Below are positions 1-8,741 of a DNA stretch of 64,000 nt, piece after piece. The stretch is taken from assembly GCA_031421635.1 (NCBI GenBank), contig JANOPA010000066.1:1-64000 (forward strand), read 5' to 3'. A program made the position numbers and the translations under genes. A model generated the notes under the pieces. That model saw only the letters and a program-made list of their open reading frames with translations, had not been told where the DNA came from and did not search any database. The stretch comes from JAPOKJ01 sp031421635. GTDB lineage: Bacteria; Pseudomonadota; Gammaproteobacteria; Burkholderiales; Burkholderiaceae_E. Each line of letters starts with the position of its first letter. Position 1 is the first letter of the stretch.

Positions 1-1159
1 CGATTTGAAGCAAGCGGCCATCGTCAAGACGTGCAATTTGACCCAGCAACTCCAGCTCAAGAAGTCGTATTTGAACCTGTTCGGAGGGTAATTTGCAGCG
101 CTCAATAATGTCAACAAATTGCACCGGCTCAAACCCCATTGCCATCCGAACCGGATCAGAAGCGTCAATTTCGGCCTGTCGAGGGCCAAGGAAGGTCTCT
201 GGATCGCTCGGCTGCTCAGGTCTCCTCGGTTCCCTTAGCGTCTTAATGGAGTGCGCTACAGCGTCGTTTCTGATCGGGACCAACTCTTCAAGAATGTCTT
301 GGCCGCTTTCGACCAGTTTGGCGCCCTGTCGAATAAGTTGATGGCAGCCTTTAGACACTGAGGAATGAATCGAACCCGGAATGGCGAACACCTCTCTCCC
401 AATCTCCAAGCCTAAGCCTGCCGTGATGAGCGAACCACTCTGTTTGGCAGCTTCCACCACCAGAACCCCCCTGGCGAGTGCGGCGATTAAACGATTGCGT
501 CTCGGGAAGTGCTGGGGTAGGGGAGGCGTTCCCAGCGCAAATTCCGAGACGATCACGCCATGAGCAGCAATGCGCTTGGCGAGCGGGTGATTCCTAGCCG
601 GATAGACTCGATCAATGCCTGTGCCGATCACGGCAATGGTCGCTACATTCGCTGCGAGCGCGCCTTCATGCGCCGCCGTGTCGATGCCCAAGGCAAGCCC
701 ACTGATCACGACATACCCTGCTTGACCGATTGATTTCGCAAACGCTTTGGCGTTCTCGACGCCTTGCGGACTCGCGGATCGGGACCCCACAATCGCAAGT
801 GCTGGCGCCTCCAAGCTGGCGAGTGCGCCGTGTGCAAAAAGAAGAAAGGGCGGGTCGGCGAGATCGAGCAGGCCCTTTGGAAAGCGTGGGTCGACCAAGC
901 TGACTAAATGATGCTCGGGGCTTTTGCTGAGCCAAAGCGCGCAGGCAACTAGTCCCTCTTCAACGCCCGCCCTTTGCGCTTGCATGGTGAGGGCCGCCTG
1001 CTCGCCTACAATTTCGGCGAGTTCACGAGTAGAGGCAGCAAAGATATTTTCGGGCAAGGTCAGGCGTTTCAGTAGCGCCAGTTTTTGGGTGAAGCTGAGG
1101 CCGTAGTTGAAGCTGAGTCGATACCAATCTTGCCAATCTGAGTTAATTCCTGCATCCAT
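1..1159 (-). CDS. dprA: DNA-processing protein DprA (3' end outside window)
   Basis: DprA/Smf binds single-stranded DNA and loads RecA during natural transformation. Reading leftward from the ATG at 1159 gives an open frame to base 1 with no stop, so the gene is cut by the window edge. The Rossmann-like core is clear: G-S-R-S-A-S-P-Q-G, then SGLALGIDTAAH, GTGIDRVYPARN, SEFALGTPPLPQHFPRRNR and SGSLITAG, all family hallmarks. The last visible residues (about 340-386) look like the C-terminal winged-helix domain (LLELELLGQIARLDDGR). It lies 59 bp behind the LysM gene on the same strand and is probably co-transcribed with it, as in many Burkholderiales. Identification is firm; only the extreme C-terminus is unseen. 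Confidence 0.93.
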   Translation of the reverse strand, partial: MDAGINSDWQDWYRLSFNYGLSFTQKLALLKRLTLPENIFAASTRELAEIVGEQAALTMQAQRAGVEEGLVACALWLSKSPEHHLVSLVDPRFPKGLLDLADPPFLLFAHGALASLEAPALAIVGSRSASPQGVENAKAFAKSIGQAGYVVISGLALGIDTAAHEGALAANVATIAVIGTGIDRVYPARNHPLAKRIAAHGVIVSEFALGTPPLPQHFPRRNRLIAALARGVLVVEAAKQSGSLITAGLGLEIGREVFAIPGSIHSSVSKGCHQLIRQGAKLVESGQDILEELVPIRNDAVAHSIKTLREPRRPEQPSDPETFLGPRQAEIDASDPVRMAMGFEPVQFVDIIERCKLPSEQVQIRLLELELLGQIARLDDGRLLQI

Positions 1160-1218
1160 GAGATCCCTTGGAGGTTGCCTGAGAGCAACTCTCCAAAGGA
1201 AAGCATGCGCCCAGGGGT

Positions 1219-2388
1219 CTAGGGGTTGGCGACCATGTCGCCAAGCGACACGGCGTCGCTCGCTGCCGTCACTAGACCGTAGGAAATGCTATCAAAGACC
1301 CGGAAAATTAATAGATAGCCTGTTGGCTCATCCGGAAGTCTTACTTTGAGCTTTGTCTCAGGGTCTAGGACCTCACGACCACGTTGCTTAATCGCCAATA
1401 CGTTACCAACTTCCAGACCCGTTTTCGCGCCCAGATTCACGGCAACGACGCTGTTGCGGCCCACCTGCGACACGCCGCGATAAATTGAAACGATTCGACC
1501 GGCAACATCTTGATCAGGGGCGTGCGGGGCGTAATTAAAAGGACGACCTAACTCGGCGGGAATCAGCCGGTCACCTACGCCGACTTCTTCGCTGGTTCCT
1601 GTAATCCGGAGCGTCGCCGGATCGCCGACTCGCTCTAGGCGTGCCGATCCAACAAACAGGGCCTCGTAGGCGATGGGTTTGCGGGTGTCCGGGTCGAGAA
1701 TCGGCTTCGCTTCGCGGTAAATATGCCAATCGGTCACGCCGTCGCCTTTAATGCCGCGCACGTACGCGATATCTCCAGGCCCCACGTTGACACGTCCGTC
1801 CTGGGTCGCCAGAATTCGAGGGTTGGTCTTGAGCTGCTCCGCAGTCACGATCAAGGGACGGTTAATGAAAGCGGCAATCACTGAAGAGCTGATCGTAGGA
1901 ATCGCGCTATCGCGTAGTGAATCCGCACGTGCCGTGGGTTGCATTTTCACGGTGCCTGCGGCCGCACCGTTCGAGTCGCCCATGGCTTGGCCGAGACGCA
2001 ATCTCGGCTGACCGCTGCTCATGTCGAGATAAACGATGTTGCCGGGGTAAATCCAGTGTGGATCGCGAATTTGATCACGATTAAGCTGCCAGATCTCAGG
2101 CCAACGCCAAGGCTTCTGCAAGAACTTGCCCGAGATGTCCCACAGCGTATCTCCACGCACGACGATGTAACGGTCGGGGGCATCTTTGGCGAGCTCGAGG
2201 GGCGGCGTCGCCTTAGCGCTTCGTGCCGGGCGCGTTGGTGCCTGACTCTGAGCCTGACTTTGGCTTTGATCTGTAGGCTGACCCGGTGCCGTTGTTTGAG
2301 CCTGGGCGGTGACTTGTAAAGCGACGCCTAGCACCCATATCAAACTCAGTGCAGAGGAGCTCGCAGAGCGCGTGTTAAACTTTTTCAT
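1219..2388 (-). CDS. LysM peptidoglycan-binding domain protein
   Basis: A 389-residue exported protein. An N-terminal signal peptide (about residues 1-31, hydrophobic stretch ending in A-Q-A-Q) is followed by a Gln/Ser/Pro-rich linker and one LysM domain at about residues 72-120 (YIVVRGDTLWDIS, then WPEIWQLNRDQIRDPHWIYPGN), the motif that binds peptidoglycan glycan chains. The remaining 260 residues resemble the usual C-terminal part of the Burkholderiales LysM protein encoded next to dprA, with repeated beta-rich segments but no catalytic motif that I recognise. It is divergent from def, sharing a 142-bp intergenic region, and is followed by dprA. Probable periplasmic or cell-wall-associated role; exact function unknown. 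Confidence 0.85.
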   Translation of the reverse strand: MKKFNTRSASSSALSLIWVLGVALQVTAQAQTTAPGQPTDQSQSQAQSQAPTRPARSAKATPPLELAKDAPDRYIVVRGDTLWDISGKFLQKPWRWPEIWQLNRDQIRDPHWIYPGNIVYLDMSSGQPRLRLGQAMGDSNGAAAGTVKMQPTARADSLRDSAIPTISSSVIAAFINRPLIVTAEQLKTNPRILATQDGRVNVGPGDIAYVRGIKGDGVTDWHIYREAKPILDPDTRKPIAYEALFVGSARLERVGDPATLRITGTSEEVGVGDRLIPAELGRPFNYAPHAPDQDVAGRIVSIYRGVSQVGRNSVVAVNLGAKTGLEVGNVLAIKQRGREVLDPETKLKVRLPDEPTGYLLIFRVFDSISYGLVTAASDAVSLGDMVANP

Positions 2389-2530
2389 CTTAATCCTGGC
2401 AACGATTCTGGCGCGACCCTGGCCTGCAATTGAGCATTCCCCGGGTTTTCACATAACTTGAGATTTTGCCGCTAAACCCTTGATCTAGCAACATTTAGTG
2501 CCAAATCCGACAAACGGTTGAAATAAGACG
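2389..2530. promoter_or_regulatory. divergent promoter region between LysM gene and def
   Basis: This 142-bp non-coding stretch separates the leftward LysM-dprA pair from the rightward def-fmt genes, so it must hold both promoters. An AT-richer stretch lies at about 2448-2515. A TTGAGA hexamer near 2458 is a possible -35 element for def, but the matching -10 is poor, so no specific promoter is claimed. Confidence 0.4.
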
Positions 2531-3040
2531 ATGGCCGTCCTCGACATTCTTCATTACCCAGACCCGCGCTTGCACAAGATCGCCAAGCCGGTGATCGATT
2601 TCAACGCTGAACTCAAGCAATTGGTCAGCGATATGGCGCAAACCATGTACGAAGCGCCAGGTATTGGCCTGGCGGCAACCCAGGTCGACGTGCATTTGCA
2701 GGTGGTCGTGATTGACACTAGCGAAGAGAAAGATGATTTACGGGTGTTTATCAACCCCAAGCTCATCAATAAGAGCGCCGAGATGAAAGCCTATGAAGAA
2801 GGCTGTCTTTCTGTGCCTGGTGTGTACGACGAGGTTGAGCGTCCGGATCGCATCACCGTGAGCGCACAAGATGTGAGCGGTGAAGAGTTCGTGCTAGAGG
2901 CCGATGAACTGCTCTCGGTGTGCCTTCAACATGAGATGGACCATTTGCAAGGCAAAGTGTTTGTGCAATACCTGTCGAGACTCAAACAGGGCAGGATCAA
3001 AAGCAAAATGCTCAAGCGTGAGCAAGACGCGCCGTCTTGA
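2531..3040 (+). CDS. def: peptide deformylase
   Basis: Removes the N-formyl group from nascent proteins in the cytoplasm. At 169 residues it has the usual bacterial length. All three metal/active-site motifs are visible: G-I-G-L-A-A-T-Q (motif 1, about residue 45), E-G-C-L-S-V-P (motif 2, with the Cys metal ligand) and H-E-M-D-H (motif 3, two His ligands and the catalytic Glu). It is followed without a gap by fmt, whose TTG start overlaps the def stop codon (TTGA), which implies translational coupling. The pairing is logical because Fmt adds the formyl group that Def removes. Confidence 0.97.
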   Translation: MAVLDILHYPDPRLHKIAKPVIDFNAELKQLVSDMAQTMYEAPGIGLAATQVDVHLQVVVIDTSEEKDDLRVFINPKLINKSAEMKAYEEGCLSVPGVYDEVERPDRITVSAQDVSGEEFVLEADELLSVCLQHEMDHLQGKVFVQYLSRLKQGRIKSKMLKREQDAPS

Positions 3041-4002
3041 ATCTCATTTTTGCAGGCACTCCTGAATTCGCGGCGAAGGCATTTGATGCACTGTTGGGCA
3101 CGCGCCACACAATAAGTCTGGTACTCAGTCGAACCGACAAACCGTCTGGCCGTGGACAGCAGCTCAGCGCCAGTCCGGTGAAGCAACGGGCCTTGGATGC
3201 CGGTATTACGGTACTTCAGCCGCGCACTTTGAAGCCGGGCGTAAGAGATGAAGACCACCTCGAGGTTTTGCGAGCGATAGAGGCGGACCTGATGATCGTT
3301 GCAGCCTATGGCCTGATCTTGCCAGCGGATGTGCTCGCCATTCCAAAATTAGGGTGTCTCAATATCCATGCATCCCTTTTGCCAAGATGGCGAGGTGCTG
3401 CGCCGATCCAGCGGGCCATTGAAGCCGGTGACGTCCAGACGGGCATTACCATCATGCAGATGGACGAGGGCTTGGATACTGGTGCCATGCGCCTGATGAA
3501 GTCGCTTGCGATTCGAGCCGATGAAAGCGCGGCCACTTTGCATGACCGGCTGGCCGATCTTGGCGCGCAGGCGATTGTGGAAGCCCTGGACTTGCTGGAG
3601 CGGCAACAATTACCCCTCCAGCCACAGCCCCTGCAAGGCGTATGCTTCGCCCATAAAATTGAGAAGAGCGAAAGCGTTTTGGACTGGTCACTTCCGGCAT
3701 TCGTGCTGGAACGAAAAATCCGAGCCTTGGACCCTTTCCCTGGATGTGTGGCGCAGTTCCAAGGAGCGAGTCTCAAAATTTGGTCGGCACGATCTTTGCC
3801 CGATGCGTCGCCTGCCCCTGGGCTGTCGGCGACCGTGCCGTCTCCTGGGCAGGTCGTTGCGGTGGGTCTGGAGGGTCTACAGATTCAGACGGGTTCGGGT
3901 CGTCTGCGGGTCCTCGCCCTGCAAAAGCCGGGTGGCAAGCGAATGGAGGCCAGGGCTTTTTTAGCTGGAACTCCGGTGGTGACCGGTGATCACTTTCGGT
4001 GA
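3037..4002 (+). CDS. fmt: methionyl-tRNA formyltransferase
   Basis: Formylates the initiator Met-tRNA using 10-formyltetrahydrofolate. The 321-residue product begins at a TTG codon that overlaps the def stop; the sequence from there (NLIFAGTPEFAAKA) is the conserved family N-terminus, which fixes the start. The formyl-transferase motif S-L-L-P-R-W-R-G-A-A-P-I-Q is present near residue 110, with the preceding N-I-H-A catalytic Asn/His. A C-terminal tRNA-binding (OB-like) domain starts at about residue 210 and contains a somewhat longer Ser/Pro/Ala-rich stretch than usual (about residues 255-270). Operon with def; rsmB follows after 96 bp. Confidence 0.97.
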   Translation: MNLIFAGTPEFAAKAFDALLGTRHTISLVLSRTDKPSGRGQQLSASPVKQRALDAGITVLQPRTLKPGVRDEDHLEVLRAIEADLMIVAAYGLILPADVLAIPKLGCLNIHASLLPRWRGAAPIQRAIEAGDVQTGITIMQMDEGLDTGAMRLMKSLAIRADESAATLHDRLADLGAQAIVEALDLLERQQLPLQPQPLQGVCFAHKIEKSESVLDWSLPAFVLERKIRALDPFPGCVAQFQGASLKIWSARSLPDASPAPGLSATVPSPGQVVAVGLEGLQIQTGSGRLRVLALQKPGGKRMEARAFLAGTPVVTGDHFR

Positions 4003-4098
4003 TCCTAATCGAGCGACACAAAACGGGCGGTAGCCGTTAATTGACCCAAGTGGCGCACCGCTGAGGCGCGCTAAAAAACAGAATTTGAAGGAATTGAA

Positions 4099-5511
4099 AT
4101 GCGAGCGGCGCTGGGTCTTGAGATACGTGCAGCGGCGAGTGCACTGGAAGCCATGCGACAGGGTGAGGCCTTGCCATCAGCCATCGCCGAGGCGCGCCAG
4201 CATTTGCCTAAAGAGTCTTGGTCGGCGGTGCAGGATATGGCGTATCAGGCCGTGCGACAGTTGGGCCTGTGCCTAAGCCTCGCGGAGCTTCTCAACAATA
4301 AATCGCCACCGCCGGAGGTGCTGGCTATCCAATTAGTGACCCTGACCCAGTTAATCGAAGGCCGACGACCGGCTGCCATTGTTCTAGATCAAGTGGTGGA
4401 AGCTTGTAAGGCCGACATTAATCTTCGCTTTAGCGCCGGTTTCTTGAACGCCGTCATGCGCCGCTTCTTGCGCGAACAAGAGGCTTTGATGGCGCAGGCG
4501 GCCAAAAGTGAGCAGGCAAAATTCAAATTGCCGAGTTGGTGGATTGATCTCCTACGCCGCGACCATCCCCAAGCCTGGCCACAAATCATTGCTAATTCGG
4601 GTGCGAAGTCCTCGATGACCTTGCGGGTCAACCAACGCAAGATCAGCCTGGAAGCGTACGGCCAGCTCTTGGCCGAGCAAGGCATGGCCTATGAGGTGAT
4701 GGCGGACGCGCCGAGGCGAATAGATTCGGGTCCCGCTTCGTCGGCACTGGAAAGCTTCGTCCACAGCACCCCAGCCTTACGCCTTTTGCAAGCAGTTGAC
4801 GTGCAGCAGCTACCTGGCTGGGACCAGGGGCTGGTCTCGGTACAAGATCTCGGTGCTCAACTCGCAGCGCCTTTGCTTCAGGTCGAATCCGGGATGCGGG
4901 TGCTTGATGCCTGCGCGGCGCCTGGAGGCAAGGCGGCCCATCTCTTGGAGTTTTTGGACTGTGAGGTAACGGCCCTGGAACTTGACCCGGATCGCGCCGA
5001 ACGGATTCAGGAAAATTTTCAAAGACTCGGTCTCGACACACTTGCGAAAAGTAAGTCGAACATCAAGATTGGCGACGCCAGTCGGCCGAAGGCATGGTGG
5101 GATGGACAACTCTACGACCGAATTTTGGTGGATGCACCGTGCAGTGCGTCGGGTATTGTCGGCCGTCACCCGGATATCCCTTGGCTACGCCGACGTAGCG
5201 ATATTGCGACACTTTCTGGGCAGCAAGGCAAAATCCTGCACGCACTTTGGCCCTTGCTGAAACCGGGTGGTAAATTGCTTCTGTGTACCTGCTCTGTGTT
5301 TCGAGACGAAGGTGAGTACCTGCTCGCTAACTTGCTACGTGAGTTGCGCGATGCCGAGGCAGAGCCACTAAGTTGGCAATTTCGCTCAGGGGTCGACGCT
5401 ACCCTGGTCGACACCAAGTTGGGCCATTTGTTACCCACCCGTTTGCCTTACCGTGAACACGACGGATTTTTTTACGCACGATTTAAAAAAGTGATTCCAA
5501 GCAAAAAATGA
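4099..5511 (+). CDS. rsmB: 16S rRNA (cytosine-967 C5) methyltransferase RsmB
   Basis: SAM-dependent methyltransferase that modifies C967 of 16S rRNA. The 470-residue protein has an N-terminal NusB-like RNA-binding domain (about 1-145) and a C-terminal Rossmann domain. SAM motif I is D-A-C-A-A-P-G-G-K (about residue 271); the DAPCSASGIVGRHPD motif carries one conserved Cys and L-C-T-C-S-V the catalytic Cys of RNA m5C methyltransferases. The ATG at 4099 follows an AAGGA ribosome-binding site. The downstream DUF4390 gene overlaps by 4 bp (ATGA), so rsmB, DUF4390 and ntrYX form one transcription unit, as in most Burkholderiales. Confidence 0.96.
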   Translation: MRAALGLEIRAAASALEAMRQGEALPSAIAEARQHLPKESWSAVQDMAYQAVRQLGLCLSLAELLNNKSPPPEVLAIQLVTLTQLIEGRRPAAIVLDQVVEACKADINLRFSAGFLNAVMRRFLREQEALMAQAAKSEQAKFKLPSWWIDLLRRDHPQAWPQIIANSGAKSSMTLRVNQRKISLEAYGQLLAEQGMAYEVMADAPRRIDSGPASSALESFVHSTPALRLLQAVDVQQLPGWDQGLVSVQDLGAQLAAPLLQVESGMRVLDACAAPGGKAAHLLEFLDCEVTALELDPDRAERIQENFQRLGLDTLAKSKSNIKIGDASRPKAWWDGQLYDRILVDAPCSASGIVGRHPDIPWLRRRSDIATLSGQQGKILHALWPLLKPGGKLLLCTCSVFRDEGEYLLANLLRELRDAEAEPLSWQFRSGVDATLVDTKLGHLLPTRLPYREHDGFFYARFKKVIPSKK

Positions 5512-6272
5512 GTGCTTTCCGTCCTGAGCGAGCGCAAGTGCAGGCCCGAGCAGGCTTATGGCTCGCGTTCGTTTGGATTTTGATGTTGGGCGTGACCTTC
5601 TCGGCCACTGGGATTCGTCAAGTAGAGGCGGCTGGCGTAGAAGTCATCAGCGCCAGCATTGCCATGAATCTTGCCAGTAGTGCACTCGCGCGCCAGCCAC
5701 CAGTGCCTGGCCCTGAGGGGGTCACGATGCGTTCAATCGACCCCTCTGGGCCGACCGATGTCAGGCCAGAGGTACGACAAGAAGCGCGTTCGGATACCCA
5801 ATTAGTCCCCGAAGGTTGGCTCCTGAATGTCGATGTGAAATTTTCAGTGAACGCTCGTCTTGAAGACTTGTTAGAGCAAGGGGTGCCGCTACATTTCGTC
5901 ACTGAGGTCGAGGCCTATCGACCACGCTGGTACTGGAAGGACGAATTGGTGCTGAGCTCTAATCAAAACGTCAAGCTCAGCTACCAGGCAATCACTCGTC
6001 AGTATCGGGTTTCGCGTGGTCCTCTGTCGATCAATTTTTCGAACCTAAGTGATGCTTTGCGTGCGATGGGGACGGTCCGCTCATGGCGCTTCGCGGAGGG
6101 CAAGGCTCTGCCCCTCAAAACCCGCTATGACGTTTATGTGCGGTTTCGGCTTGATAAATCTCAGTTGCCGAAACCTTTTCAACTCACCATGCTCACCGAC
6201 TCGGACTGGGTGCCAGTCTCCGAATGGAAACATTTCAGCTTTATAACGGATCCGACCAGAACCGCACCGTAG
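5508..6272 (+). CDS. DUF4390 domain-containing protein
   Basis: A 254-residue protein with one N-terminal hydrophobic segment (about residues 18-38), probably an uncleaved or cleaved signal, followed by a beta-rich DUF4390 domain (about 100-250; WLLNVDVKFSVNARLEDLLEQG and RSWRFAEGK are recognisable). The family is found almost only between rsmB and ntrY in betaproteobacteria, and its function is unknown; an envelope-sensing or accessory role for NtrY is an inference from context only. The start overlaps the rsmB stop (ATGA), and its 3' end overlaps the ntrY start by 49 bp, so all are translationally linked. Confidence 0.85.
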   Translation: MSAFRPERAQVQARAGLWLAFVWILMLGVTFSATGIRQVEAAGVEVISASIAMNLASSALARQPPVPGPEGVTMRSIDPSGPTDVRPEVRQEARSDTQLVPEGWLLNVDVKFSVNARLEDLLEQGVPLHFVTEVEAYRPRWYWKDELVLSSNQNVKLSYQAITRQYRVSRGPLSINFSNLSDALRAMGTVRSWRFAEGKALPLKTRYDVYVRFRLDKSQLPKPFQLTMLTDSDWVPVSEWKHFSFITDPTRTAP

Positions 6273-8725
6273 GGCGGGTGCTGCGCGTGACGCTCATCGC
6301 CTCGGTGGGCTTGGCCGTGGTGCTGCTCCTCATGCTGGTGTCGAGTGCGTCCAATTCCGGCTTGTTTCAGCAGTATTACAGTGCCATGATTTGGATGACC
6401 ATCGCGGTCGCTGCGGGCTTGTTTTTACTGGTGCTCGATTTGCTTCGGCGATTGGTGATTCGCTACCGACAAGGTACCTTTGGTACTCGTTTGATGAGCC
6501 GCCTGGCGTTGTCCTTTACCTTGATGACAGTGATCCCGGTGCTGCTGATTTACCTGGTTGCTCTGCAGTTCGTTGGTCGCTCCATCGAATCTTGGTTTGA
6601 TCTACCGGTTGAGCGCGCGCTTGAGTCCGGCCTGAATCTCGGTCGTGCGTCTTTAGATAACTTCAAAACCGACGTGGTGTCGCGTGCTCGCACCGTCGGC
6701 GCAGAGTTGGCCGACCTGCCTCAAAGCCAGTGGTCGAGTGCGCTGCTGAGATTGCAAGATCAATATCGCCTGCAAGAGGCGATGGTGTTGACCGGTGCCG
6801 GCCGAGTGGTAATTGCCAATGGTGGCGGTGCTCGCCTGTTTCCGGACGTCCCTTCAGCCGAAGTGCTGAGACGGGTGCGGTTGATGCGTACGGTCTCGGA
6901 GTTTGATGGTGGCGTGAAGAGCGAGGTCGCTAAGAACACCGACCCGGCGAAAAAAAGCGAGCCTTCCCAACCTAATGAATTGGCGCAACCCGTGCCCGAT
7001 ACGGATCTGAAAGTGCGGGTCATCACCATCGTGATTGGCGACTCGCAAAGACTTGAAGATAATCGCTATCTACAAGTACTTCAGGCTGTGCCGACGACAC
7101 TCGCCGAGAACGCCGAAGCCATCTCTCAAGGCCGGACCGATTATCGCCAACTGCTTGAAGCCAAAGATGGTCTCAAGCAGGTCTATCGAATTACTTTGAC
7201 GTTGATCTTTCTGCTCACGGTCCTCTCAGCCATTGCCGGTGCGTTTCTTTTGTCGGGTTGGCTCACAGGACCGTTGTCCATGTTGGCGGCCGGTACCAAG
7301 GCGGTGGCTGAAGGTAACTTTGCCCAGGTCAAGGATTATGGCAAGCGCGACGAACTCGGCGTCTTGACCCAGTCTTTCAACGCTATGACGCGTCAGCTCG
7401 AAGAGGCGCGCCGCGAAGTTGAGGCGAATCAAAGTGCGCTTGAGCAGGCCAATCTGCAATTGGAAACGGTTCTCAGTAATTTGACTGCGGGTGTTTTGGT
7501 CTTGGACCAACACTTTGTCATTCGCTTGGCCAACCCGGCCTCGGCCCGAATACTTAAGAAGGAACCGGGTCATGAAAGTGGCTCGCGTGCTAGTAGCGTG
7601 GCCGCGAGCGAACTGGCCGGAACTTTCGTTGGCCGTGAGCTGAGTAGCTTTGAGCCCTTCGTAGGCATTGCGGAATCGATTCGAAATGCCTATGCGGATC
7701 TCGAAAAGTCTCAGGTTCGATTTTGGCAGCGCCAGTTCACCTTGAGCCGCAGCGGTACTTTGACCCAAGATGCCGGCCAACAACGCAAACTCGAAAGAAA
7801 GCCCGAGCAACTCAGTGAGCAAACCTTGTTGATGCGTGGCTCCAGGCTCCCCGAAGGGCTGAGTGCTGATCCGTTACTGAGCCAGGCACGCTTTGTCTTG
7901 GTCTTTGACGACATTAGCGAGGTGATCTCCGCGCAGCGTTCTGTGGCTTGGGCGGAAGTTGCCCAACGCGTCGCTCACGAGATTAAAAACCCGTTAACAC
8001 CGATTCAACTTGCTGCCGAACGCACCCGTATGAAGCTCTTCGATAAACTCGCGGGCCCCGATGCCGAATTACTAGATCGCAATACGCGAACCATCGTTGA
8101 ACAAGTCGCAGCCCTAAAACTGATGGTGGACGAGTTTAGAGATTTTGCGCGATTACCCTCTTCTGCCTTGACGACGCTTGATCTTAATCGCTTGGTTCGG
8201 GAAGTCGCAACGCTTTATGATGGCAATCCACTGTACGATTTGCGGCTCCAACTCGCTGCTGACGCTCCGCTCATCCTTGGAGACTCCCAGCAACTGCGCC
8301 AGATTATTCATAATCTCTTGAAGAACGCATTTGAAGCCTACGAGGCCTTCCCGCTTGAGCAGCGCCCGCAAGTTCGTTGGGTTGAAGTCAAGACTGAGGT
8401 GATCAAGCTTTCCGAGATGAAGGCTGGCGAGAGTAAAGACAATGACGTACCCTTGCGTGGCGTCAAGCTTTGGGTCAAGGACCAGGGGCCGGGCTTTGCG
8501 TCGGCAAGTCTGGCACGCGTTTTTGAGCCCTATATCACCACGAAGCCGAAGGGAAGCGGATTGGGTCTGGCTATTGTCAAAAAGATCGCCGACGAGCATG
8601 ATGCACGCTTGGAAGTCGCAAATTGGAGCTCCAGCCTGCCAGAATTCCCCACATCTGGGGCACAAGTGAGCATGCTATTTACCAAAATCGCAAAAAATGT
8701 GGACAATACGGTTTTTCCGAAGTAG
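6224..8725 (+). CDS. ntrY: NtrY-type sensor histidine kinase
   Basis: An 833-residue membrane sensor kinase. Three hydrophobic segments lie in the first 110 residues, followed by a periplasmic domain to about residue 325, another membrane segment, a HAMP linker (about 350-405), a PAS-like domain (about 415-580), a HisKA domain with H-E-I-K-N-P (phospho-acceptor His near residue 585) and a HATPase_c domain with N-box NLLKNAFEAYE, G1 D-Q-G-P-G-F and G2 GSGLGLAIV. Domain order matches NtrY. The periplasmic region holds a Lys/Glu/Pro-rich stretch (about 240-265). It is preceded by DUF4390 and followed 16 bp later by its likely response regulator. The signal sensed is not evident from sequence. 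Confidence 0.92.
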   Translation: METFQLYNGSDQNRTVGRVLRVTLIASVGLAVVLLLMLVSSASNSGLFQQYYSAMIWMTIAVAAGLFLLVLDLLRRLVIRYRQGTFGTRLMSRLALSFTLMTVIPVLLIYLVALQFVGRSIESWFDLPVERALESGLNLGRASLDNFKTDVVSRARTVGAELADLPQSQWSSALLRLQDQYRLQEAMVLTGAGRVVIANGGGARLFPDVPSAEVLRRVRLMRTVSEFDGGVKSEVAKNTDPAKKSEPSQPNELAQPVPDTDLKVRVITIVIGDSQRLEDNRYLQVLQAVPTTLAENAEAISQGRTDYRQLLEAKDGLKQVYRITLTLIFLLTVLSAIAGAFLLSGWLTGPLSMLAAGTKAVAEGNFAQVKDYGKRDELGVLTQSFNAMTRQLEEARREVEANQSALEQANLQLETVLSNLTAGVLVLDQHFVIRLANPASARILKKEPGHESGSRASSVAASELAGTFVGRELSSFEPFVGIAESIRNAYADLEKSQVRFWQRQFTLSRSGTLTQDAGQQRKLERKPEQLSEQTLLMRGSRLPEGLSADPLLSQARFVLVFDDISEVISAQRSVAWAEVAQRVAHEIKNPLTPIQLAAERTRMKLFDKLAGPDAELLDRNTRTIVEQVAALKLMVDEFRDFARLPSSALTTLDLNRLVREVATLYDGNPLYDLRLQLAADAPLILGDSQQLRQIIHNLLKNAFEAYEAFPLEQRPQVRWVEVKTEVIKLSEMKAGESKDNDVPLRGVKLWVKDQGPGFASASLARVFEPYITTKPKGSGLGLAIVKKIADEHDARLEVANWSSSLPEFPTSGAQVSMLFTKIAKNVDNTVFPK

Positions 8726-8741
8726 TCGGTGGCATTGAGGT

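Noticed and set aside
7226..7822. 198-codon open frame on the strand opposite ntrY
   Set aside because: It is antisense to a conserved kinase region, with no family similarity and no ribosome-binding site; it is a by-product of the GC-rich codon pattern.
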